Shown here: positions 43,955 to 54,400 of the stretch, piece after piece | Layout of the letters: each line of letters opens with the position of its first letter | Numbering within the stretch: the stretch's first letter is position 1 | DNA from: Pseudomicrostroma phylloplanum | Taxonomy: Eukaryota; Basidiomycota; Exobasidiomycetes; Microstromatales | DNA: 64,000 bases | Assembly: GCA_039545275.1 (NCBI GenBank) | Contig: BCHS01000009.1 | Coordinates: 186,001 to 250,000 of the forward strand | Direction of reading: 5' to 3' | Made by a program: the position numbers and the translations under genes | Notes under the pieces: model-generated | The model's input: the letters and a program-made list of their open reading frames with translations, nothing else | Told to the model about the DNA's origin: nothing | Databases searched by the model: none

Positions 43955-44418
43955 GCTCGAGGAGCACCCACTAGCAAATCGCTTCATACCGCTCTTTCGG
44001 ACTCTCTTTTCACCCTCTAGAAATTCTTCAGAACCCATTTGCGCTGCATTTGTCTTTCTTTCCCGTTGCTCTCCCCGGATCGAAGCACCCCTTTCTCTTT
44101 CTTCTTCTCCTTCACTTCTTCTTCATGCTTCCCCGCTTCTTCCTGCTTCGGAGTTGTTATGCCTGTTCCATTACGCATCTGTCCATATCTACACATTCAT
44201 ACATAGCCATTACAATCGACGTTTCCTCCTTCTATCTCTGGCGTCGTTTGAGTTCCGATATTTGGTCGCTTCCGAGCCAGCCGATGGGCAGATGAAGTAT
44301 GTGCTATTGCGAGGATGATCGCTGCTTTGCTGGCTTGGCTGCTGCAAACGACACGACATCTACGGAGGAATGGTGACCTGCGACTTGCTTCGTGAGTCTA
44401 AGCCTTCAGACCAGAGCA
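43955..44418. other. intergenic between convergent genes
   Basis: A 464-bp gap holding two 3' UTRs. The left half is T/C-rich. No gene or repeat is supported. Confidence 0.6.
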
Positions 44419-45773
44419 TTAGTAGCCATACTTCTTTCGTGTGACATTGCCAATGACATTCGGTCTGTAGTTTGCAAGGGCAAGGGAAGATGGGAGGAAG
44501 CGAGGGGATGAGCTCATCACTACTATACTTGCCATTCTGAGCCTGGTTTCTGCCGCTGTACTCACACCAAGATCTGCGCAATGCGCACCAGCTTATACTT
44601 GGCCGGGATAATCTTGACGCCCTCTGCCATACGATCTGCCCCACGGATCGCATCATGGGCCACCTGCCCCACCTCCAAAATATCGCTACTCTTGCCTCCA
44701 CCCTTGTTGCCCTGAGCCTTGTCCCACGAAGCATCCCGGACCGAAGCGTCAATCGGTCCATCTACCGCTGACAGCCGAAAGTCGGTACGGATTGTCCCCG
44801 GCGCAAGGACGAAGCACTTGACTACGGCTCTGCGCGCCTGTCCCGTCTTGATGGAATGCTCACTCTGCGCCTTGGCTTCGAGAGCAGCCGTCTGGAAGAT
44901 CTGCATCTGGGCGGCTTTACTGCCTGCGTACAATCCACGTGTCGGTGGAGGCACGAGGGCGGCTACGCTGCTCATGAGCACGGCTGCTGGAGCTGGCGAG
45001 GAGAGCTGCAGCAGCGGGATGAAAGTGACCATGATACCCGCTGTGGCGGCGGCGTTGACATCGAGGATCTTGCGAGCGGAAGTCATGGTCTGAGTGATGC
45101 CATCGAGGGTCGCGTGGGCATTGGCTTGGGTGAGGGGCTGAGAGGCGGTGAGAGGGTCGATGCCGGCTGTGCCTAGCACCGAGCGCAGAGCTGAGGCGCC
45201 GAAGACGATGTGGAGTGTATCCAGTCCTCCCATGTCTAGCGACGGTCGCAGATGAGAGGCAATTGTGTGAGCTCAAGGGTCTCAAGAAAGCCCTAGGCTG
45301 CTTCGCAAATGCTGCTACTCACTCTTCCTAACCAGCTGCCGGATCTTCAAGAGGTCCTCCGGCTTCGTGCAGTCGGCCGCAATAGTCGTGACAGTCTCTC
45401 CTACCTTCTCCCACCCAGGCGCTTCCTGACTCTGCTCCCACTCCTCTCCCTCTTTCCTCCTCTCGTCACACTTTGCCTTGACCTTGGCCAGCTCGTCAGC
45501 CCGACGCGCCACCAGAACGAGATTGCGACACCCCCTCTGGGAATACTGCAGCGCCAGCTCTTCGCCCACGCCAGAGGAGGCGCCGAGGATCAGGACCCGC
45601 TCACGGTACGGGGGAACGATGCCTTGTCTTGGACGGGCGGAGTGGACAAAGAGGAAGACGATGGGGAGGGGAACGAGGATGGTCACGAGCGCAATGTAGA
45701 GATTGAGGTTCGGTGGGGGTTCGCGACCGAAGAGGTGGAAGAGGTCATCGACCCAGCCGAGGGCGGACTCCAT
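44419..45773 (-). CDS. membrane-anchored short-chain dehydrogenase/reductase, 388 aa
   Basis: Three exons: 45773-45323, 45235-44566, 44464-44419. An N-terminal membrane segment (LYIALVTILVPLPIVFLFV) precedes the Rossmann fold with the glycine motif LILGASSGVGEELAL, an Arg-rich cofactor loop (VLVARRADEL, suggesting NADPH), the Asn of DVNAAATAG, the catalytic Ser in VLMSSVAALV and YAGSK (Tyr-x3-Lys), then APGTIRTDF. The order fits classical SDRs with an N-terminal anchor, such as DHRS7-type enzymes or 3-ketosphinganine reductases; I cannot choose between them. The last exon adds PNVIGNVTRKKYGY; the KKYGY end is lysine-rich and might aid ER retention. It shares a 312-bp divergent promoter with COQ3. 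Confidence 0.85.
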
Positions 45774-46085
45774 GGCGGGTATGGCGAGGCGGCGCTACTA
45801 CAGTACGAGAAAGATCCAGACTTCACGGGACAGAGAGATACCACTGAAGGATCTGCAAATGGGTATGACCTGATCGAGCAAGAAAGGAAGGAAGGAGAGG
45901 CCAATCCGGGGAAGTGAGGTGGTTGGTGCAGGTGGAGTCTCTCCGCCGTGAAAGCAGCCGGAGAGTCGAGGCCCAGCTGCCGTTCCGATTCTTCCTGCCG
46001 TCAGCTTTCCGTAGAGGACTGTACCATTAGACCTCGTGCGCTCACCTGGGAGTCACCTCCAGCCTTGATAACGACGGCTACAGAG
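45774..46085. promoter_or_regulatory. divergent promoter region, SDR / COQ3
   Basis: A 312-bp space between opposite start codons, thus both promoters. No particular site recognised. Confidence 0.5.
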
Positions 46086-47385
46086 ATGATCAGATCTTCA
46101 GCTGCTTCGACGTCGCGGCTGAAGCTGCCCTCCTTGGGAGCACCTTCGGCATTGTACTACGCCAGCGCTCCTCGCCCCAGGATCACACCAGTCGCATGTT
46201 CCTCCAGCTCCCCCTCGCACTCCACCCGAAATCTCACCTCCTCGTCCACCTCTCTACAAGAGCAGCAGCAACAACGGAGCTCCGTCCATGCCTCTGAGGT
46301 CGAGCACTTCACCCGCCTCTCCTCGACCTGGTGGGACCCTAATGGCGAGCTCGGACTCCTGCACAAGATGAACAAGGGCCGCATTGCCTTTCTTAGAGAC
46401 AAGGTCGTGGAGGCGCAGGGCTGGGATCGAGCTCGAGAGAACGGGAGAGGTCTGCAGGGGAGAGAGCAACAGGATGGGAGTAGTGCTGCCGTACGGGCGA
46501 GGCAGAGGGAGGACGAGAGGAAAAGGGAGAGGGAGTGGTGCAAAGGACTCAGGGTGCTGGATGTGGGATGTGGTGGAGGGTTGCTGAGCGAGGTGAGTCG
46601 ACTGCAGGATTTGAGAAGATCTCCATCGTATGTAAGCTCACGTCTATGACCTTTTCTCTTGATAGTCACTGGCTCGGCTCGGCGCAACAGTCCACGGCAT
46701 CGATGCCACCGGCACCAACATCGCCATCGCGCAGCACCATGCCTCTCTCGACCCCTTCTTCTCCACTCCACCCCCCTCCTCCTCATCCACTTCCTCTTCT
46801 CCCCGCCTCACCTACTCGCACACGGCTGCAGAGGACCTCCTAGCCTCTTCGAGCGGCGATCATGCAGAAGGCTACGATATCGTCGCGTCGGTCGAAGTCC
46901 TCGAGCACGTCTCCTCTCCAGCCGCCTTCCTGCACTCCCTCTCCTCTCTCCTCAAGCCAGGAGGTCATCTCCTCCTCAGCACGATTGCTCGGACACCACT
47001 GGCAAGATTGCTGACTATAACGCTTGCGGAGGAGGTCATGGGATTGGTTAGCAGGGGGACACATTCGTATGAGAAGTTCGTCAAGAGCGATGAGTTGAGG
47101 AGGTTCATTGCGGAAGAGGAAGGCGGAGGATTGGGCTGGTACCCGGCTTCTCGGCAAGGAGGGCAGCAGCAGCACGGTAGCAGCGCAACCGGCAGTCAGG
47201 ATGCCTTTGCTTCCTTGGATGGGACAAGGTCCCTACCAAGTCGATTGCAGATGGAGTCGCGCGGAATCATCTACGACCCACTGATCGGCGACTGGCGACT
47301 GCTAGACAGGAGCGGATGGATGCAAAGGAGCGGATGGGGAGAGGAGTGCAACTACCTCCTCTGGGCCAGAAAGCCTCTGAGGTAG
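46086..47385 (+). CDS. COQ3: ubiquinone biosynthesis O-methyltransferase, 408 aa
   Basis: Two phase-0 exons, 46086-46592 and 46666-47385; the acceptor is TAG. The N-terminus (MIRSSAASTSRLKLPSL, Ser/Arg-rich, no acidic residues) is a mitochondrial targeting peptide. The enzyme motifs are EHFTRLSSTWWDPNGELGLL and HKMNKGRIAFLRD, hallmark of UbiG/Coq3, then SAM motif I RVLDVGCGGGLLSE (split by the intron), ATVHGIDAT, YDIVASVEVLEHV, and LLKPGGHLLLSTIART. It performs both O-methylations of the quinone ring at the inner mitochondrial membrane. Two unusual low-complexity insertions exist: an Arg/Gln-rich one before motif I and a Gly/Gln/Ser one near residues 320-345. Confidence 0.95.
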
Positions 47386-48037
47386 ACAAAGGGTAACTCC
47401 TGACTGCTCTGCGCCCTGAGACAGATCTTGTTCGACGACTCGAGGCACGCATCAATGCAATGTACAGCTCACTCAGCATCACCGGTGAAAGCGATTCGTA
47501 TTTCTCGACAAGGTCCTTCAGCGTCTAGACCGGGACCATTTGACTTCAGAAGCGGTAGCGGGAAGACCGTGGGAGAAGAGGAAAGCAGGTCCATGGTGGC
47601 ACAGTGGGCGTGGGTACACAAAAGAGGATGCGAAAGAGGAGCGATGGGGGAGCGGCGAAGGATCGACAGGGTGTTGGCAGTTGTAGCGATGCAGAGCCAG
47701 CGATATGAGGATCTTTGAAGCAGCTCCTGTACCTCGACAGCATGCTTTGACCGATGCATCGATGACAGTGGTAAGGTATGGTAGTGCGCAGAACCGATGA
47801 CAGCCCGGATTCAGGGAGGACAGAGTGTCTTATTAGAGGGAGCGGGGTAGATGATGAGGAGGGGTGAGACTGGTGAAAGGCGAACCATGAGGCCCTTCTT
47901 GGTTGGCTCGTGCGAGGTGTCGACGAGGAGAGCCGATTGTATGCCTAGTTGGGTAAGCTCGCGACAGTAACTCGGAGAGACGATGACGGCGACGAGATAG
48001 GTGATTGTTCTGAGCTGAGAGGCTTCCATAGCTGCTT
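47386..48037. other. intergenic between convergent genes, no confident gene
   Basis: A 652-bp gap. A minus-strand ATG frame 47759-47469 (96 codons, MHRSKHAVEV start) and an overlapping plus frame are both open, but neither shows homology or clear codon bias; I leave them uncalled. Confidence 0.5.
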
Positions 48038-48160
48038 CTACTCCTTGCGGAAGCGCTTGAGTGGAGTCGAAGCTTTGAAAGTCGAACCATCTGAGCTGCG
48101 TTTCTGCGCAGGCTGCTCTCCTTTCTTAGAGCTGGCCTCCGCGGTCGGGTCGACAGCAGC

Positions 48161-48197
<37 letters not shown>

Positions 48198-50128
48198 GAA
48201 GACTTGGGTCTGACAGCCTTGTGGTGACAGTGAGAAGCGTGTACGAACCAATTCTTCCAAGTCCTATGGCGCATCATCTTTCGCATGATGTTCACCCACT
48301 CGCCACAATTGTGGCAGTGAGCATCGACCATCCGGAGCGACTTGCACCATCGAATCTGAATAGGTGGAGCGAAAGGACGACCCGTTCGACAAGAGATGCC
48401 GTGGCAGATGCTGGCATGGTAGTTGTAGACGGATGACTTCATGCCTAGCCACTTGCCGCAATCGCACCAGCCTTGTCGATCACTTTTATGACCTTTGACG
48501 AATTTGGGAGTGTAAAGATCGCCAGACCCTAGCTTCGGCTCCTGTGCAAGTGCTTTGGTATCTTCGTTGCCCTGGAAGTCTTGTCGCGAAGGAACCCGTC
48601 TGGGATCTTCCTCGGTCTTTGTAGAGTAAGGCAAGAGATCCTGACCATTTTCGTCCGGCAGAACGATAGCAGTCAAGTACTCATACTCCCTGGATGCTTT
48701 CTCTCGCTCGTAGGCAGATGGCTCGCTTTTCTTGTACTTGATACTGGGTATATCAGCCTCGGCTCCGCCTTGGCTAACATTCGAAGACGAAAGGGAGCTG
48801 CTGCTTTCGCGTCTGTCTTCGTTCCCATCAATCAATCTCTGATATGTAATGATAGGACCAGAATGATCAACATCGGTCGAATGCTCGCACTGGCCGTCGC
48901 CATCGCTTGGAGTAGAGGAGTCGGGGTAGTGCTGAGCAGCTTGCTTCTGTATCATGGAAGAGTACGCCTCCGAGGTGGACGCAGCAGTTGAGCTGGAGGA
49001 TGCCTTCTCCATCGAGGGACTGGCTTCGGGAGTGACGCAAGCCGACTCTACCATTGAGACCTTGCGATCGCTGGGGCAGTGAACAAGATGAGACCCATGA
49101 GAGCTCAGAAGAGGGATTATCCCCATGAGCGCGAGAGAAAAGCATTGGGCATCGGCGTAGGCAGCGGCCAATCCCGCCAGTGTTGCTGGTCGGTACGAGG
49201 ATCTGAAGGCTAGCACTTTCGGGTCCGTTGAAGAATTGCCTTGCCCGTGAGACTTTGTTGAGTCGCTATCGGGTCTCTGCACATCCGCTGACGCTTCGTG
49301 ATCGAGACTGTGGCTATGGCCGTGATTGGATGTGCACGAGCCAATGATTCGGTCGAGGATTGACCCGTCCGAACCTGTAGCGCTGGCATTGGAAGAAGTA
49401 CACCAGTCTTGCAGCCGATGGTCACGACAAGGGAACAGGTGAGCGCCTGTAGACGTGACAAGCTCTTGCTGTGAGTGTGAGCCATTCAACAGACGAGTGA
49501 AGGGGTCCGAGGTGTACATCGCTTGGGCGGGAGGTGGTTCCAAATCTGCTCGAGTGTTGGAGCATCCGGGGTGAGGTGCAATGGAGCTCTCACCGCCCAT
49601 CAATGCTGTCGAGAAGGCAGGAAAGTGAAGAGAGGTCAGTAACTCCTGCGCGAAGGTCGGTCGAATGAGTGCACGCATATATGCGCGGCAAGACGCAGCT
49701 TTGGCCTCAGACGACTTACCATACGTCTGTAGGGTCACAGCAGCGAGAGTTTGCTCATCGAGATCATCGAAAGACCTGATCGTCCCCTGTTTCGAAGAGT
49801 CCTTGCCTGAGTAGGAGATGTTGGGAGTGATCTGAGGCCCCGATGACGGAGTAAGTAGAGCCGCTGAGCTCTCGTCAGAGCTTGTGCTTGAAGGTGTGAG
49901 GTAGTCGGCAATGTATGCCAGACTGCCTTCGTTGAATGCGTGATGCTGATCTGAGGAGCCTAGTGGGATATCGGTAGACGCTGAGATCTCTGACTGAGGT
50001 GGGGCCCAGGAGGCTTGCCAGCAGGGCTGTGGATCGAGGACATGCTTTGAAGACTCGGTAGTGCAAGGAATGGAGGTGCTGCTCATGCTGTCAAGAGGCA
50101 GCTGAGCTGGGAGCTGGATGCTTGACAT
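48038..50128 (-). CDS. Rua1-type zinc-finger transcription regulator, 696 aa
   Basis: One exon. The first about 530 residues are Ser/Thr/Gln-rich and presumably activating or regulatory. Residues about 545-640 match the Rua1 C-terminal domain: YTPKFVKGHKSDRQGWCDCG, KWLGMKSSVYNYHASICHGI, SCRTGRPFAPP, then a second Cys2-His2-like unit DAHCHNCGEWVNIMRK and WFVHASHCHH. In Ustilago maydis, Rua1 activates the ustilagic acid glycolipid cluster; other fungi have family members with other targets. Here the neighbours are COQ3 and a START protein, and no glycolipid genes are near. A QT repeat (five pairs, from GTCTGC-type hexamers at about 48164-48191) follows the fingers, then basic residues. A stretch at about 49608-49722 looks like a possible in-frame intron (GTAAGT...CAG, 114 nt); I keep it as coding. 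Confidence 0.85.
48164..48191 (-). repeat. in-frame hexanucleotide repeat coding Gln-Thr pairs
   Basis: Four and a half tandem copies of GTCTGC (plus strand) encode alternating Gln and Thr in the Rua1-type protein, 30-40 residues after its zinc fingers. The array is nearly perfect at DNA level, indicating recent expansion. Confidence 0.8.
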
Positions 50129-51401
50129 GGTTGGTGAGCCTGGCTAAGGCTAGACGAAGAGTAGAGCTGCGAAGGTAGTGGTAGTGATGATGGTGCAGAA
50201 GCGTGTATGTGCAATGAGGTATCAGTGAGGGTGAGGACAGTCGAGAGCGTCGAGAGCAATGCTTGAGCAGGGTGTGGGTATGAACGAGAGCTGTAGATGC
50301 CAGAAGGTGAGGGGGTGGGTACTGATCAGAAGGGGAAGGGGGCCATGAGTGTTGCGAGGGGAGCTGCCTCTATATGTCTCTGCATCGGCCTGGCCAAAGC
50401 CGATGCTAGTCTGGACGAGGGAGGCATTCAGGCGGCCAGACATGGCGTGAGTCAGTCATTCCAGCCAGGAGGTAGCTCCCGATCACTTCTGGGTGTCAGC
50501 GAAACGCCTGCGAGAGCAAAGGAGGGGCGCCTCCCTGCTTCTCGCTCGCCCGCTTTGCTTCCCAGCAACTCCGGCAACTCACCCAGATTCCTGCAGGGTC
50601 CTTCCTCAGCCGGCATTTGCACCAGGCTCGATCACCGTGATCGAAGGTTTGCTTCGCAATTGCTGCTGTACGATAGAGTGCCTCGGCCAGATCCAGCCCG
50701 TCTGGGGCATTGGACGTCGTCGATCATTGGCAGCTGGGGTCGCTACGACATCCGCCACGGAGATGCGGCGAGTATCGATGCTATGTACTGAGCGTCGTGG
50801 ATTAGCATCATGTTTGCCCTCTCGTTCGTAGAGACATTGTCGTCGATGGGGAGGACCTTCGGGATTACCGGAGCCCGGTCGTGCTTACAAAGGAGAAGCT
50901 GGCCTGAGGCTGGCAGTGTTCGGGTGACCGTGAAAAGCAGGCTAGCCACGGCTGGGTATACTGCCTTGACTCCGATGCTCTAAGCGTGAGGGTGAGTTGC
51001 TCTAAGATCGGAAACATTCAGTCGCAGCAAAGTAGCGAGCGGCAAGAGATCGAAGCTCCTTACTCCACCGGGCCACCCGCCTGTGAGCAAAGGCGGAGCA
51101 ATCAACAGCCGCGACCCAATGCAGGGTAGGGTCCACCCTCCTTCCCTCTCCTACTGCCGTCGGCTGCTGCTCCAACGACCTTCTTCCCATGCTCGCAGCC
51201 CCGTGCGGCGGCTAGACATGGGAGTGAGTAAGGCTGTCCAAGCCTCTTGGGAAAGGAGAGCCGGGCCTCAAGAAGGCCAGAGGTCGTCGACAAACCAGCC
51301 ACTCGTTTGCACACGTGATAGTGACTAGTGAGCATGTACAGTAGCATAAATTCGTGAAAGAGGTAGCCGTACAGATCATCGTGACGTTCCTTGTCCGCTT
51401 T
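50129..51401. other. 1.27-kb upstream region of the Rua1-type gene
   Basis: The region lies between the regulator's start and the stop of the START protein gene. No gene could be supported. It has short AT/GTAGTG repeats near 50165-50195. The length suggests a larger regulatory region than most genes here have. Confidence 0.5.
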
Positions 51402-54400
51402 TCATAGTCTCCTGTCCACCACTGCCAAGACCAGATCGAATCTACCAGCAATCGCCCTCTTGATCTCCACCAATCGTAGCATCCTCCTCCACGCAATTGC
51501 AGTACCTGCACTCGCAGCAGCAACAGCACCACCACCGCCGTTACCATCGGGTCCCATAGGCAGGCCAATGCTGCCATGGTTGTGATGATGCTGACCCAGC
51601 ATACGTTGAATCTCCGCCGCTGCCGCTCCGGCCGCGTGGCTCGTGAGGGGCTTGACGCCTTGCGCATCCGACTGACCATTTTGTGGTAGCGTCAAAGACC
51701 CCTTCGGCGGGTAGAAGATGAAGTCGGCTGGGGAGAGCATAGCCCTGATGAGTGATCCAGCGAGCAAGCAAATGATAGCCACCAGGAGCAGAGTCGCCAG
51801 ACTGTAGCGGGCCTCGTGGAATAGTCTGCCGCCGAGTATCCTTGGCACGTTAGCTCCCAGACTACCCGCTTCGGCCGAGGCTTGGCCAGCCGCATCCGTA
51901 CCTTCGCCTGACGCTTGAGCCGACGCTTTACCCTTGTCTACAGGCCCCGTTGAGGCATCCCCGTTACGCTGGCGTAGACCAGCTTCCCCACTCGCTGATA
52001 CAGTCGACACAGCGGTGGACGCACTCAGTCGTGAGAGCGGATAGGACTGAAGTAAGCCCATGAGATGAGCAGTGGCTGAAGAGGCGGTAATTGGTTCCTT
52101 CTTCTGCGTGTTGCTAGCTACAGCTTCTTTTTCACCGGCCGGCTTTGAAGGCTCTTTATTACTGGCAGTCGGGGCTTGAGCGCTTGCACCGACTTGCACA
52201 GGAGCCGAAGCAACGGGCGCCGCTGCTGTGGGCTTGACGATCTCAGGTGGCGGGGCCGGAGGTTCTTTGAGCTCAAGAGCAGCCGCAATGGGATGAGCGA
52301 GCGTGTGTGGGATCTCATCTTCCGGCTTGACGGTTTCTCCTGCAGCAACGCTGGCTGCGTTGCGCCGTGGCAACCTTCTGAGTCGGGTGAGACCATGGCC
52401 AATCTCGGACTCCCTCTGCAGCATGGCAGAGGTCTGGTTGACGTGGACAACGTCAAGCTTTTGGCCTCCAAGATGTACTGGGACAGACTGCGAATCCATT
52501 TCTTCCGCCTGCCTCTTCAGCTCCGCCTTCTGCTCATCTGTGAGTGGGGCAGTGGCAGTAGCTTGGACCTCGACTCCTGTGGAGGATGCTTCGGAGCGGA
52601 CCGGTCGAACGACAACTCTGATCGTAGCACCCCTCTCTTTCAGTTGCCTACGCCATGAAGAGTCTGAGCTTTCTGCTCCGCCATCGACTTTGGTCTCCCC
52701 TTCACTTTCGGTAGGAAGAGACAGTCGCAACAGATGGCGCCGGGGCCGTGCAGAAGGGTCAAGCGTAGCAGCGAGTACTGCCGAGGGCGGCAAATCGTAC
52801 ACTGTAGTCTCAATGGGGAGGTCCTTCTTGGTTTTGGCCGCTTCATTGAGCGATGAAACAGTTGAGCCACTCCCTGACTTCTCCTCACTCGGTTTCTTCT
52901 CTTTGCCTCCTTCTGCACCGAACTCGGAGTAGATCTCGATCTTGTACCCAGACATGTAGTGTTTGAGTTCGATCTCGACATCGGCAACAAGAGCAGGCCG
53001 GGCTTGTTGACTTCTCTTGTTCATCGAAATACGAGGCACACGATAAGTGGAAGGCGTTGGTGTCTTGACTGTGGAAGAAGAGCGGAGTGACGACGAGCTG
53101 GCCTTACGAGCAAGAGATGACTGGTCAGACGTGAATGCGGATGGCTTGAGAGGCGTCATCGGATCATGATCGGTGACAGTGGGCCTCGCAGCGGCGGGGC
53201 TACTAATGAGGGCCGCTGTTGGCTTCTTTGACGATGCTTTCGAGGGAGTCATCGGTGGGTTGGGAGTGATGGTGCCGTTACTGCCTTCTGACTTGACCGC
53301 CTTCGTGGCTGGAACAAGGACTAGGACCTCTAGCCTCTTCGCAGTGGGGGAGAAATTGTTAAAGAGAAGCGTTGCTGGGGATTGGCTAGGCGACGATTCA
53401 CTTGACTTCTCATCTTCGATCACCCACGCGTAGTCATGATCCTCGTCCCGTCCATCACCCAGGACTTGCAAGAAAGCAGGAGGCGACCTCACAGCTGGGA
53501 CTGCACCTCTGCCCTTTAGGAAGGCCTCAACAGACAGTATGCTTCTGGGCAAATTCGAGTTCCAGATAGTGTTGACCGCTGCTGGCAGGCTCCCGGCATA
53601 GTCAATGGCTACGATGTGTGTGCATCTCGTAGAAGGAATTTGATAGTTCAGCGTCGAATTATAAGGATCCAGTGTTTCGAAGATCCAGCCGTCCACGAGA
53701 ACCTTGCCGATCGGATATACGGCGCTGTTCAGCTGAGAAGGACTGAACCGGGACGTTTGCTCTGGGAACGAGGCGGCAGCGTGATAGTAGACGCCTTGTG
53801 AGTGCACCGACGAAGACTCAGTCGACGATATTGGCAGTGCGGCCGGCAAAGCTTTCGCCGTCAGGCTAGCAAGGTAGAACCCCCGACCTCGGAAGGGGAA
53901 GGCGCCCGTCGATGTGATGAAGCTGGATGTGACGCCATTGCCGTAACTCTCTAGGAATCTGGTGCTCTCCACTCTGTCGTCCCACTGCTTTCGGCATCCG
54001 AGACTTGAGACTGCTGCGACCAGGTCCTCCGCTGTGAGCCCTTGGACGACCTTGTCACCGCGCTGAACAGCAACGGTAGGGGAGATGGAAGCCATAACTT
54101 TTCTTCTCACGTACAGTCCATTGCGATGTGAGACCAAAGCCCAGCCGGCCGGGGTGACTGCTGGATCAGGACTTCTCTCGGCATAGATGCGTCGCAATAG
54201 AAAGAGGACATCCAGAGCTGGTGTGATCGGAAACTTGGGCTGCTTGTCGGAAAATGGCGTACCCGTTGCTGGAGCAGAAGTACCCTTGTCCTCCAACGGT
54301 GTCGGGGTGCCGACTCGCGATGGAACGCTTGCAGGATAGTCGTCGAGTGAATTCACTGATGCGCTCCCCCGACGTCCCGCAGAGCCGGCTCCTCCGATCG

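Noticed and set aside
47428..47759. Two overlapping open frames on opposite strands after COQ3
   Set aside because: Neither has clear codon bias or homology, and the plus one lacks an ATG near its beginning.
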